This document shows, piece after piece, positions 7,105 to 15,275 of a stretch of DNA of 22,116 nucleotides; position 1 is the first letter of the stretch, and every line of letters begins with the position of its first letter. This DNA is from TC-15 sp034437275 (GTDB taxonomy: Bacteria; Chloroflexota; Anaerolineae; Aggregatilineales; Aggregatilineaceae), in the NCBI GenBank assembly GCA_034437275.1, contig DAOTUD010000081.1, positions 1 to 22,116 of the forward strand, written 5' to 3'. The notes beneath the pieces are model-generated. The model ran no database searches. It had not been told where the DNA came from and saw only the letters and a list, made by a program, of their open reading frames with translations. The position numbers were made by a program, and so were the translations under genes.

Positions 7105-7151
7105 CACAGCGTATGTTCCTGTTATCACATAGTTTTTAGGAGATTACGAAT

Positions 7152-8087
7152 ATGAATCGCTTTTCCTGGCTGCGACACGGCTTGATCGGAGTCCTGGCCC
7201 TGACGTTTATCATCGGGCTGGGTGCACCCTGGGCCGCCGCGCAGGATGACGGCGCGCGCACCGTGACGGATGCGCTGGGCCGCGAAGTGACCATCGACGC
7301 CCCACCGGAGCGTGTCGTCGGGCTGAGCGCATCGATCACCGAGATGCTGTACGCGATCAACGTCGCGCCGGTCGGGGCCACCGAAGGCATAGAATACCCG
7401 CCCGCCGCTGCCGAGCTGCCCACCTTTGGCACCGGCTACCAGCCGAACCTCGAAGCGCTGGCCGCCCTGGAACCGGACCTGATCATCGCCAACGCGCAGC
7501 TTCAGGCCGACCTGGTCGAGCAGCTCGAGGCCATCGCGCCGACGGTCTACGTGCTGACGCTGACGGCGGACGACGTGCCGAAAAATGTACGCCTGGTCGG
7601 GCGTGTGACGTGGCACGACACCACCTCGGAGTACCTGGCCGATTCGTATGACCAGTTCCTGCTGCTGACCGAAAAGGCCGTCGCTAAACAGGACGGCCCC
7701 AGCATTTTGATCATCGTCGGCACGCTGCAAATCCCCAACTATGGCAAATCCAGCACCTACCTGGGCGACATGGCCGCCAAGCTGGGTGCGACCAACATCG
7801 CCGACGGCGAAGAGGACGCCGGCCCATTCCCCGGCTATGCCCGGCTGAGCATCGAGCGCATCCTCGAAGAGGACCCGGACGTGATCCTGACCATCACGCG
7901 CGGCGCGCCCGGTATGCCGCCCATGGCCGAAACGATCCAGGAAGACCCGGTGTGGTCCACCTTGAGCGCGGTGCAAAACGACCGCGTGTACGAACTCGAC
8001 AACCGCCTGTACCTCGAATCGCCGGGGCCGCGCTTCACGGAGGCGCTGGTGGGGTTGTATGACGTGTTCTATGGCGAGGCGCAGTAG
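7152..8087 (+). CDS. ABC importer substrate-binding protein (BtuF/FepB-like)
   Basis: Extracytoplasmic binding protein of the TroA/BtuF fold that captures an iron complex, heme or cobalamin and passes it to the permease encoded next. It has 311 residues. The N-terminal signal peptide has a basic start, a hydrophobic core and PWAAAQ, with likely cleavage after A30 by signal peptidase I. No lipobox cysteine is present. The mature part begins RTVTDALGREVTIDAPPERVVGLSASITEML, characteristic of the family, then LEALAALEPDLIIAN, and near the end SIERILEEDPDVILTITRG. The ATG at 7152 is preceded by AGGAG with a 9-base spacer. The stop overlaps the GTG start of the permease by one base. The substrate is not readable from sequence; the neighbouring Fur-like gene favours an iron compound. 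Confidence 0.9.
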   Translation: MNRFSWLRHGLIGVLALTFIIGLGAPWAAAQDDGARTVTDALGREVTIDAPPERVVGLSASITEMLYAINVAPVGATEGIEYPPAAAELPTFGTGYQPNLEALAALEPDLIIANAQLQADLVEQLEAIAPTVYVLTLTADDVPKNVRLVGRVTWHDTTSEYLADSYDQFLLLTEKAVAKQDGPSILIIVGTLQIPNYGKSSTYLGDMAAKLGATNIADGEEDAGPFPGYARLSIERILEEDPDVILTITRGAPGMPPMAETIQEDPVWSTLSAVQNDRVYELDNRLYLESPGPRFTEALVGLYDVFYGEAQ

Positions 8088-9358
8088 TGCCCGACGGGAC
8101 TTCCGACGCACGTCACGCGCCACTCACGGGCCAGTCGCCGGAACGGCTGGCCCCTGTGGCGCTGCTGGTTGGGGTGCTGGGTGTCCTCGCAGCGGAGGGG
8201 GTGCGCCGCTGGCGGCGGAGATCGGCGCGCCCTCCGGCCCCGCCCCCGGCTCCGTCCGCCCCGCCGGAGCCAGCACGCGATGCGGTGCTGCCGGCGGACG
8301 CAGACGCCCTGGCTCCGCCCCACGGCGAGATGCTCATGCGGCGGCTGGCGCTGCGCACGCTGATGATGGTGCTGGTGGCGCTGCTGCTGGCGGGCGGGAT
8401 GGCGTTCGCGTTGGGGCGCGGCGCGGTCGATATCCCGATGCGCGAGGTGTTCGAAACGCTGCGCGACAAGGAAAGCGGCAGTCGGTTGGCGCAGGTCATC
8501 ATCCACCAGCAGCGTTTGCCGCGCGCATTGGTGGCGGCGCTGGTTGGGATCAATCTGGCGGTGGCCGGGACGATGCTGCAAGGCGCGGTGCGCTCCCCGC
8601 TGGCCGATCCATACATTATTGGCGTGTCGGCGGGTGGCGGGCTGACCGGAGCCTACATGTCATTGCAGCAAACCAGCTACACCGCGCACACGGTCCCCCT
8701 CGCGGCCCTGGTCGGGTCGCTGGTGGGGGCGCTGCTGGTGTATGCTGTCGCGTGGGACGGGACCGGCGTCACCACGACGCGGCTGGCGCTGGCGGGCGTG
8801 GCGATCACGGCCATGTTCAGCGCGTTCACCACGACGATTGTCGTGATGTCGGTGCACGGCGGCGGCCAGATCATTTTCCAGTGGCTGGTCGGCGGGCTGT
8901 ATACTGTCGGCTGGTCGCAGTATTACCTGATCGCGCCCTATACGCTGGTCGGGCTGGCGGCGGCGATGGTCCTGACCAACCGCGCGAACGTGCTGGCCCT
9001 GGGCGACGATGTGGCGAAAGGGCTGGGGCTGCGCGTGGCGTGGACGCGCTTCTTGATGGCGGTCGTGGCGGCGGTGCTGGCCGGGAGTTCGGTCGCGGTG
9101 GCGGGGCTGATCGGCTTCGTCGGGCTGCTGGTGCCGTATATCGCGCGGCGGCTGGTCGGGTCGGACTTCCGCTACCTGGTGCCGTGCGGCCTGATCCTGG
9201 GCGCGGCGCTGATGGTGTGGGCCGACGCTGCCTCCCGCGTGACGTTCCCGCGCCTGATCGGCACGCCGGACGTCGAGATTCCGGTCGGGATCGTGACGGC
9301 GGTGCTGGGCGGGCCGCTGTTTTTGTGGCTGGTCCGCGCCCGGCGCACGCAGTGGTGA
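8087..9358 (+). CDS. FecCD/BtuC-family ABC permease with N-terminal extension
   Basis: Membrane permease of the importer. It has 423 residues from GTG at 8087, against a usual length of about 330-350. The core from about residue 82 (MLMRRLALRTLMMVLVALLL) carries about ten membrane helices. It has the family motifs QGAVRSPLADPYIIGVSAGG and, at the end, PVGIVTAVLGGPLFLWL. The extra N-terminal 81 residues hold one hydrophobic helix (LAPVALLVGVLGVLAAEG), a basic RRWRRR stop and a Pro/Ala-rich linker. The GTG start has GAGG at proper spacing and overlaps the binding-protein stop, suggesting translational coupling. The ATG at 8330 would give a standard-length protein but has only a weak ribosome binding site. 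Either start keeps the permease intact. Confidence 0.88.
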   Translation: MPDGTSDARHAPLTGQSPERLAPVALLVGVLGVLAAEGVRRWRRRSARPPAPPPAPSAPPEPARDAVLPADADALAPPHGEMLMRRLALRTLMMVLVALLLAGGMAFALGRGAVDIPMREVFETLRDKESGSRLAQVIIHQQRLPRALVAALVGINLAVAGTMLQGAVRSPLADPYIIGVSAGGGLTGAYMSLQQTSYTAHTVPLAALVGSLVGALLVYAVAWDGTGVTTTRLALAGVAITAMFSAFTTTIVVMSVHGGGQIIFQWLVGGLYTVGWSQYYLIAPYTLVGLAAAMVLTNRANVLALGDDVAKGLGLRVAWTRFLMAVVAAVLAGSSVAVAGLIGFVGLLVPYIARRLVGSDFRYLVPCGLILGAALMVWADAASRVTFPRLIGTPDVEIPVGIVTAVLGGPLFLWLVRARRTQW

Positions 9359-9382
9359 TGATTTCACTGGAGCAATTCGATT

Positions 9383-10183
9383 ATGCCAACCCTGAAGGCC
9401 GACAACTTGACGCTTTCCTACCAGCGCGGCGTGACGGTCGTGCATGACCTGGTGCTGAACGTGGCGCCGGGCGAGATCGTGACGCTGGTCGGGCCGAATG
9501 GCTCCGGCAAGAGCACGATCCTGCGCGCGCTGGCGCGGCTGATGGCCCCGGATGCGGGCGCGGTCTACCTCGACGGCCAGTCGATCCACCGCATGTCGAC
9601 GCGCAAGGTCGCGCAGCAGCTCGCCATCCTGCCGCAGAATCCTAGCGCGCCGGAAGACCTGACGGTGCGCGATCTGGTGGCGCGCGGGCGGTTTGCGCGG
9701 CAGGCGTGGTGGCGCGCCTCCACCCGCGACGACCGGGCCGCGATCACCTGGGCGCTGGACGCGACCGGCATGGCGTCGTTCACCGACCGCTACCTCAACA
9801 CGCTGTCCGGCGGCGAGCGTCAGCGGGCGTGGATCGCGCTGGCGCTGGCCCAGGAGCCGCGCCTCCTGCTGCTGGACGAGCCGACGACGTTCCTCGACAT
9901 CAGCCACCAGCTCGACGTGATGGCGCTGCTGCGCAAGCTGAACGCCGACAACAGCCTGAGCATCGTGATGGTGCTGCACGATCTCAACCAGGCGGCGCGC
10001 TTCAGCCACCGGCTGGTGGCGCTGCGCGAGGGGCGCGTCTACGCGGCGGGTCCCCCGGCGGACGTGCTCACCGCACGGATGCTCGCCGACGTGTTCCAGG
10101 TGGAAGGCACCGTCGGGCGCGATCCGCACACCGGCACCCCTGTCTTCACGCCGCTGCATTCCGTGCGCCGCAACGGGCGTTAA
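9383..10183 (+). CDS. ABC importer ATP-binding protein (FecE/BtuD-like)
   Basis: ATPase that powers the importer, 266 residues. The Walker A motif GPNGSGKST is at 37-45, the Q loop at ILPQNP (82-87), the ABC signature LSGGERQ at 141-147, Walker B LLLLDEP at 161-167 and the switch histidine H199 in VLHDLNQA. The C-terminal segment GPPADVLTARMLADVFQVE is typical of the FepC/FecE/BtuD group. It is 24 bases downstream of the permease, with GGAG about ten bases before ATG 9383. It is the last gene of the operon and ends 12 bases from the convergent merR-type gene. No terminator is visible in that gap. Confidence 0.93.
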   Translation: MPTLKADNLTLSYQRGVTVVHDLVLNVAPGEIVTLVGPNGSGKSTILRALARLMAPDAGAVYLDGQSIHRMSTRKVAQQLAILPQNPSAPEDLTVRDLVARGRFARQAWWRASTRDDRAAITWALDATGMASFTDRYLNTLSGGERQRAWIALALAQEPRLLLLDEPTTFLDISHQLDVMALLRKLNADNSLSIVMVLHDLNQAARFSHRLVALREGRVYAAGPPADVLTARMLADVFQVEGTVGRDPHTGTPVFTPLHSVRRNGR

Positions 10184-10195
10184 CCCACCGACAGC

Positions 10196-10585
10196 CTATG
10201 TGATGGCTTCGCGTTCCAGTTGGTCGGCGACCTGCTGGTAATGCGCGATCTTGTGCTCGATCACCGCGCGGTACTCCAGCAGTTCGGCCAGGTCGGCCTC
10301 GACCTTCTCGTGATGCGCGCGCAGCAGCGCCAGCCGTTCGTGGACGGTGTGCTCGCCCTGGCTTTGCAGCTCGGCGTAACGCTGCATCTGCCGGATCGGC
10401 ATCCCGGTCGAGCGCAGCTTCTTGAGGAATTCGATCCAGCCGATATCGTCGTCGGAGTACACGCGGTGCCCGCTGGACGCGCGCGCGACGGGGTGGATCA
10501 GCCCGATGCGCTCGTAATAGCGCAGCGTGTGCGCGCTCAGCCCGGTTTGTTCGGATGCTTCTTGAATCGAATAGTGTGCTTGCAT
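10196..10585 (-). CDS. MerR-family transcriptional regulator
   Basis: DNA-distorting dimeric regulator, 129 residues from ATG 10585. The helix-turn-helix YSIQEASEQTGLSAHTLRYYERIGLI (residues 5-30) and wing (SSGHRVYSDDDIGWIEFLKKLRSTGMPI) are complete. They are followed by the long coiled-coil dimerisation helix (about 82-125). There is no cysteine anywhere, so it neither binds soft metals through cysteine nor uses the Cys-based sensing of AdhR/NmlR-like relatives. Its effector is unknown. The start is fixed by AGGAGG seven bases upstream. The frame stays open further upstream to 10792, but that part only reads through the promoter and repeats. Its own promoter has a 19-bp spacer with a dyad, so autoregulation is likely. 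Confidence 0.9.
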   Translation of the reverse strand: MQAHYSIQEASEQTGLSAHTLRYYERIGLIHPVARASSGHRVYSDDDIGWIEFLKKLRSTGMPIRQMQRYAELQSQGEHTVHERLALLRAHHEKVEADLAELLEYRAVIEHKIAHYQQVADQLEREAIT

Positions 10586-10613
10586 GGTCGCCTCCTTGCT
10601 CGTAACCACAGCC

Positions 10614-10644
10614 AGTGTATATCTTAGAGTGTACTCGAAGTCAA
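10614..10644 (-). promoter_or_regulatory. MerR-type promoter and operator of the merR-like gene
   Basis: On the minus strand, TTGACT (10644-10639), spacer of 19 bases (10638-10620), TACACT (10619-10614). The long spacer is the hallmark of promoters activated by MerR-family proteins. A dyad with 7 of 9 matching positions per half (plus strand CTTAGAGTG/TACTCGAAG, 10623-10640) fills the spacer, as in known MerR operators. Confidence 0.75.
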
Positions 10645-10661
10645 GCAGGGCTTGCACAATT

Positions 10662-10756
10662 GTGTATCCCGAATCTGGCGCAGCTGGTTTAGCCCTCCCT
10701 GCACGCAACTGATCTTGGGTGTATCCCAAATCTGGGGCAACCGGTTTACCCCTCCC
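10662..10756. repeat. Two imperfect 38-bp direct repeats
   Basis: Bases 10662-10699 and 10719-10756 match at 33 of 38 positions with a 57-base period (both start GTGTATCCC and end CCCTCCC). A third partial echo, CCCCGAATCTGGG, lies at 10866-10878, after the palindromic repeat. The second copy runs into the start of repeat R3. Confidence 0.7.
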
Positions 10757-10855
10757 CAAACCCCTCCCCGCAAGCGGAGAGGGGCTTAGCATCGCGCTTA
10801 CTCCCTTCTTTCTCCGCGCGCGGGGAAAGGAGGGCTGGGGAGGATAGGGGTAAAA
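10745..10855. repeat. Dispersed C-rich palindromic repeat, copy R3
   Basis: The terminal inverted repeat is TTTACCCCT (10745-10753) with AGGGGTAAA (10846-10854). Internal hairpins are CCCCTCCCCGCAAGCGGAGA-type (about 10761-10784) and CTCCGCGCGCGGGG (10812-10825). The left end resembles R1, R4 and R5. It lies in the 373-base space between the divergent merR-like and glycosyltransferase genes. Confidence 0.75.
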
Positions 10856-10894
10856 AGCAATACTGCCCCGAATCTGGGATCACCCCCGCACCAT

Positions 10895-10923
10895 TTGCCG
10901 GATCGCACGGCGCACACTATACT
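10895..10923 (+). promoter_or_regulatory. Promoter of the first glycosyltransferase gene
   Basis: TTGCCG (10895-10900), 17-base spacer, TATACT (10918-10923), 35 bases before the GTG start. The -10 is good, the -35 partial. Confidence 0.5.
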
Positions 10924-10958
10924 GCCGGGGTGGACCGTTCAGGGACAGGGGACGCATC

Positions 10959-13232
10959 GTGGACCACCGGCAGACGTGGACAAAAGCATGGGACTGGGCG
11001 CTGTTCGCGGGGGCAGTGATCGCCGCCGCGCTGGTGTTGCTGACCCTGCCGCGCGCGCAGGCCGTGCTGTGGTTCGCGCTGCTGACCGCCGGATCGCTGG
11101 GGCTGGTGGTGGCGCTGCAATGGGCGCGCATCGTGCCGTTGGTGCGGGCGCACCGGCGGACGCTGGCGCGGGGGCTGGCGGCGCTGGCGGTGGTGTGCAT
11201 GGCGCTCAGCGCGTACTACTTCCGCCCGCTGCCGAAGAGCCTGCCGCACTATCGCCCCACGCCGGGCGGGCCGCAGGGCTATTACCGCGACCCGGCCCCC
11301 TGGCTGGGCGCGGCAGGCGCGGTGCTGCTGCTCGGCGCGCGCTTCATGGCGTGGCAGCCGGTCCGCCGGCAGCAGCGCCGGGCGGCGGTGCGGCGCGGGA
11401 CGTGGTGGGCGCTGCTTCCGCTGCTGTGCGGAGTTGCGCTGCTGGGTGCCCTGGCCGAGATCAACGGCGGGATCGCGGGCGTCGATGGGCTGGCGGGGGC
11501 GTCGTATCATGTGCAGTTTGCGCTGCTCGTGGCCGGACTCGCGCTGGTGGTGATCGGCGCTGCCGGGCTGGCCCGTCACGATCCGCCCCTGCGCAGCGAA
11601 CCGGGGCGGTGGCGCATCGGCTGGTGGGCGCTGGCCCTGCTGCTGACGCTCGGCGCGCTGGGCGTGCGGCTGTGGGAGCTGGGCGAACGGGTGCGCGTGC
11701 TGGTCGACGAGGGGCACTTTGCGGCGGGCGTGACGTACTTCTGGGCCTACCCGGACGTGCGGCTGCTGGAGCCGATGCAGACCACCGCCTCGTTCCCGTT
11801 CATCTATTCCTACGGGCAGTATGCTTTCGTCGAACTGCTGGGGCGGAACCTGCTCGGGCTGCGCGCGTTGAGCGCGGTGATGGGCGCGCTGACGGTCCCG
11901 GCGCTGCTGCTGCTGGCGCGCTATCTCTACGACCGCACGACCGCGCTGCTGGCGGCGCTGGTGCTGCTCACGTTTCCGCCACATGTGCACTTCAGCCGGC
12001 TGGCGCTGAATAACATCGCCGATCCGCTGGTCGGGACGCTGGCGCTGGGGCTGCTGGCGCGCGCGTTCCACACCCGGCGAGGGGGGGACTATGCGCTGGC
12101 CGGGGCGGCGCTGGGCCTGACGCAGTATTTCTACGAAGGTGGGCGGCTGCTGTTCCCGCTGCTGGCTGGGACGTGGCTGCTGATGGGGCTGGCGCTGTGG
12201 TGGCCGGGGCTGGGCATGCGCGTGCGGCCATCGCTGCGCGGCGTGATCCTCACGGCGCTGGTGTTCGTGATCGTGGCGCTGCCGGTGTACCTCACCTTTG
12301 CCGGGGTGGACTTCCCACTGATGGACCGGCTGGGCAAGACGCAGATGCAGACGGGCTACTGGCAGAAGGACCGCGAGCCGGACAACCTGCACACGCGGCT
12401 GGTACACTTCCGCCACTCGCTGCTGATGTACATCAACCAGCCGGAAAACACGCAGGTATACTACTATCTGTACTATGGCGGCGCGCGCCCGCTGGTGCTG
12501 GAGTGGCTGGTTCCGGCGCTGCTGCTGGGCGCGGTGATCGCGCTGTGGCACTGGCGCGGGCCGGGTGCCCTGCCGCTGGTGTGGCTGCTGGCGACCTCGG
12601 CGGGCAACGCCGCCCTGGTCGAGAGCGCCGTCTCGCCGCGTTACGTGGTGGCGTTCCCGGCGCTGGCGCTGCTGGTGGCGGTCGGGGCGCGCTACACGCT
12701 GCGCCTGCTGTGGCGCGGATGGGCGGCGCAGGGGCTGCTGGTGGCGCTGGCCCTCGCGGCGATGGTCGGGCAGGGGCGTTATTACTTCGGGGAGCACCTG
12801 GACCTGTTCCAGCACGAGGTGCGCTCGCACGTCAGCGGGGACGTGCACGACGCGCTGCTGCGCGCGCAGGACCTGCCCGTCGGCACGCACGTTTACATCG
12901 TGGGCGAAGGCGACCTGCTGCCGCAGATGGACGCCCAACATTTCGCGAATTTCCTGGCCGACGACCTCACGGTCGAGGTGCTGCCGCCGGGCGAGTTCGC
13001 CGTGGTGCAACCGGCGGCGCTGCAACGCTGGCGCACGTTCGCGTTCTTCGTGATGCTGGACGACAGCGCGACGGTCGACCGGCTGCGCGCCGCGTTCGAC
13101 GATCTCGCCGGGCCGTACGAGTCGCCCTACAGCGTGCCGGACGGCAAAGCCTTCGTGCTGTACGTGCTGCCCCGCGATCCGAACGCCGGGCGCGGCCAAA
13201 CACCGCCGCCAACTTATGCAAACTTACGTTAA
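10959..13232 (+). CDS. GT-C type membrane glycosyltransferase (GT39/ArnT-like)
   Basis: Polytopic membrane protein of 757 residues, probably transferring a sugar from a lipid-phosphate donor on the outer face of the membrane. About 225 N-terminal residues hold roughly six helices before the conserved core. The core has the acidic pair D250-E251 (VDEGHFAAG) in the first outer loop, the usual catalytic position in this superfamily. Next come FPFIYSYGQYAFVELLG, YLYDRTTALLAALVLLTFPPHVHFSRLALNN and several further helices. The C-terminal 130 residues (from about 630) are soluble. Start GTG 10959 has AGGGGA seven bases upstream. The HAD gene follows 18 bases later. The acceptor (protein, lipid or polysaccharide) is unknown, and the family assignment is by topology and the DE motif only. 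Confidence 0.8.
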   Translation: MDHRQTWTKAWDWALFAGAVIAAALVLLTLPRAQAVLWFALLTAGSLGLVVALQWARIVPLVRAHRRTLARGLAALAVVCMALSAYYFRPLPKSLPHYRPTPGGPQGYYRDPAPWLGAAGAVLLLGARFMAWQPVRRQQRRAAVRRGTWWALLPLLCGVALLGALAEINGGIAGVDGLAGASYHVQFALLVAGLALVVIGAAGLARHDPPLRSEPGRWRIGWWALALLLTLGALGVRLWELGERVRVLVDEGHFAAGVTYFWAYPDVRLLEPMQTTASFPFIYSYGQYAFVELLGRNLLGLRALSAVMGALTVPALLLLARYLYDRTTALLAALVLLTFPPHVHFSRLALNNIADPLVGTLALGLLARAFHTRRGGDYALAGAALGLTQYFYEGGRLLFPLLAGTWLLMGLALWWPGLGMRVRPSLRGVILTALVFVIVALPVYLTFAGVDFPLMDRLGKTQMQTGYWQKDREPDNLHTRLVHFRHSLLMYINQPENTQVYYYLYYGGARPLVLEWLVPALLLGAVIALWHWRGPGALPLVWLLATSAGNAALVESAVSPRYVVAFPALALLVAVGARYTLRLLWRGWAAQGLLVALALAAMVGQGRYYFGEHLDLFQHEVRSHVSGDVHDALLRAQDLPVGTHVYIVGEGDLLPQMDAQHFANFLADDLTVEVLPPGEFAVVQPAALQRWRTFAFFVMLDDSATVDRLRAAFDDLAGPYESPYSVPDGKAFVLYVLPRDPNAGRGQTPPPTYANLR

Positions 13233-13250
13233 CCTGAGGATTAGATAGTC

Positions 13251-13880
13251 ATGCGCTACAAGCACATCATCTGGGACTGGAACGGCACGCTGTTCGACGA
13301 TGCGTGGCTGTGCGTCAGCATCATCAACGGGATGCTGGGCCGCCGCAAGCTGGCGACGCTCAGCCCGCAGACCTACGAAACGATCTTCGATTTCCCGGTC
13401 AAGGACTATTACGAGCGCGCCGGATTCGACTTTTTGCAAGAGCCGTTCGAGGTGCTCAGCGACGAGTTCATGGGAAGCTACTGGCAGCGGCAGACCGAGT
13501 GCGGGCTGCGGCCCGGCGCGCGCGCGGTGCTGGCCGCGCTCCAGGAACGGGGGATCACGCAGTCGATCCTGTCGGCCATGCTGCAAGATAATCTCGACAC
13601 GCTGGTCGATCATTTCAAGCTGCGCGGATTCTTCACCGACGTAGTCGGCATCGACAACCACCACGCCGCCGGCAAGCTGGACGTGGCGCGGCGCTGGCTC
13701 GCGGCGCAGACGATCCCGCCGCAGGAAATGCTGTTCGTGGGGGACACCACGCACGATCACGAGGTCGCGCAGGCGCTCGGCGTGGACTGCGTGCAGATTC
13801 ACAGCGGGCACCACGCCCACGACCGGCTGGCTGCCAGCGGCGCGCGCCTGCTGGAAACGCTGGACGAGTTGCTAACATGA
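13251..13880 (+). CDS. HAD-superfamily hydrolase (phosphoglycolate phosphatase-like)
   Basis: Cytoplasmic Rossmann-fold hydrolase of 209 residues with an alpha-helical cap (about 20-85). Motif I is DWNGTLFDD (D9 nucleophile), with Asn at position 11 where most phosphatases have the acid/base Asp. Motif II is in SILSAMLQ, motif III is the lysine of AAGKLD, and motif IV is GDTTHDHEVA. The substrate is unknown. TGAGGA lies about ten bases before ATG 13251. It is probably co-transcribed with the glycosyltransferase 18 bases upstream. It ends 17 bases from the convergent DUF2254 gene. Confidence 0.85.
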   Translation: MRYKHIIWDWNGTLFDDAWLCVSIINGMLGRRKLATLSPQTYETIFDFPVKDYYERAGFDFLQEPFEVLSDEFMGSYWQRQTECGLRPGARAVLAALQERGITQSILSAMLQDNLDTLVDHFKLRGFFTDVVGIDNHHAAGKLDVARRWLAAQTIPPQEMLFVGDTTHDHEVAQALGVDCVQIHSGHHAHDRLAASGARLLETLDELLT

Positions 13881-13897
13881 CGCAGTGAGGGGGACGG

Positions 13898-15250
13898 TCA
13901 CGCCTCGGTGGCGGGCTGCTCGTCGTTGACCACGCGCAGGACCAGGTCGTAGCGCGCCGCGATGTCGCGCCGGTCCTGCTCCTCGGTGATGGCCGCGTCG
14001 CTGGCGCGTTTGATCATTTCCGCCTGCCGCAGCAGCGCTTCCCGCTGGGCTGCGGTGGTGGTTCGCGCGCTGATGATGGCGATCACCTCCAGCAGCCGGA
14101 TCGTAACCGCCACATCCGACGCGGCGTGCTGGCGAATCTGGTTGAACGCCGCATCCACAATGCCCTTAAACGTGACGGTATCGCTGATCACGCGCAAATT
14201 CCCGCCAGTGTCGTAATAGTAGCCGGACGGGATGGTGTGCTCCGCCAGCCGCGACAGCGCGGTGCTGAACTGGTTGAGGCAGGTAATCGCGGTGAACGGA
14301 TCGTTGATGCCCGGCGACAGCGCACGGACCGCGATCTCGACCAGTTGGTCGATGGCGTACTCCACGTCCTGGATGCGCAGCCGCCCCGCCCCCAGCGTGA
14401 TCGCGTGATGGATGGCCTGCGCCATGTCGTCGGACAACGCTTCCGCCGGATACACCGCGACGATCTCGCTGCCCTTCGCCACAAAATTCCCCGGACGGTA
14501 AAACAGCCGCAGCAGCAGATCGTCCTCGCTGGCGACGCGCAGCAGCGCCGGGTTGTCGACAAACTGGAGGTAGCCGCTGGCCGGGGCGGTCACGTACGCG
14601 ATGTTGTCGTCAAAATCCGGGGGAATATCATCCTCGCCGCGCAGCGTGTACTCGTAATACTCGTAAATCGTCGGGCCGGGCTGCGTCGAGAACAGGCGCT
14701 CGATGCTGGCGGACAGATCGCGCCCGATGCCGGTCACCACGTTCTGCGCCTGGATCATGGTCGATACGTGGTGGAAGAAGAAGATCAACACGCCCAGGCT
14801 GACCAGCGCCAGCAGAATGGCGATGGTGACCGAGAGATGCGGCACGAACGCGGCCTCATCCCCGCTGCGCACCGCGCGCAGCACCAGCAGGCAGTAGGTG
14901 AAGATCGAGACGAACGTCCCCAGCACGATCTGGTTGCCGCGGTCGCGCATGAAGTTGTTGAGCAGGCGCGGCCCCAACTGCGACGAGGCCAGCGACAGCG
15001 TGGCAATCGTGATCGAAAAAGTGAGGCCCGCCACCGAGATCATCGACCCCGCCAGCATGGAGAGTAGCGACCGCGCCCCGTCCGGGCTGCCGGATACCTC
15101 CGACAGCACCGGCACGGACGTTTGCGGGTGCGCATGATCGAGCGCCACCATCCCCAGCGCCAGCCCAATCGCCGCCAGGACCATCAACGCCGGCAGAAAC
15201 CAGAACGATCCGCTGAGTTGTTCCCAAAGCCTATACAGTTTGATGTTCAT
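13898..15250 (-). CDS. DUF2254 family membrane protein
   Basis: 450 residues from ATG 15250. Four predicted membrane helices occupy the N-terminal third: FWFLPALMVLAAIGLALGMV; a segment around SMISVAGLTFSITIATLSLA; VLGTFVSIFTYCLLVL; and LSVTIAILLALVSLGVLIFFF. The motif SSQLGPRLLNNFMRDRGNQ lies between helices two and three. The rest is soluble and includes ASGYLQFVDNP and SPGINDPFTAITCLNQ, both characteristic of this uncharacterised family. Function unknown; no channel or transporter role is established. A TTG at 15286 would add 12 residues overlapping the upstream gene and looks less likely. It is the last gene of a minus-strand set, 25 bases after the zinc-ribbon gene. Confidence 0.85.
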   Translation of the reverse strand: MNIKLYRLWEQLSGSFWFLPALMVLAAIGLALGMVALDHAHPQTSVPVLSEVSGSPDGARSLLSMLAGSMISVAGLTFSITIATLSLASSQLGPRLLNNFMRDRGNQIVLGTFVSIFTYCLLVLRAVRSGDEAAFVPHLSVTIAILLALVSLGVLIFFFHHVSTMIQAQNVVTGIGRDLSASIERLFSTQPGPTIYEYYEYTLRGEDDIPPDFDDNIAYVTAPASGYLQFVDNPALLRVASEDDLLLRLFYRPGNFVAKGSEIVAVYPAEALSDDMAQAIHHAITLGAGRLRIQDVEYAIDQLVEIAVRALSPGINDPFTAITCLNQFSTALSRLAEHTIPSGYYYDTGGNLRVISDTVTFKGIVDAAFNQIRQHAASDVAVTIRLLEVIAIISARTTTAAQREALLRQAEMIKRASDAAITEEQDRRDIAARYDLVLRVVNDEQPATEA

Positions 15251-15275
15251 CGATAGCCGCCGCCCGGAGTCGCGC

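Noticed and set aside
6981..7151. Cobalamin riboswitch before the importer operon
   Set aside because: The intergenic space is only 171 bases, is filled by promoters, and no B12-box-like sequence was seen.
10586..10792. N-terminal extension of the MerR-like protein by 69 residues
   Set aside because: The extension reads through its own promoter, operator and repeat R3; the internal ATG at 10585 has a perfect ribosome binding site and the canonical N-terminus.
10917..13199. Very long open frame on the minus strand opposite the glycosyltransferase
   Set aside because: It is an antisense shadow of a GC-rich gene: the product is Arg/Gln/His-rich low complexity, while the plus frame has clear membrane helices, a GT-C motif and a ribosome binding site.
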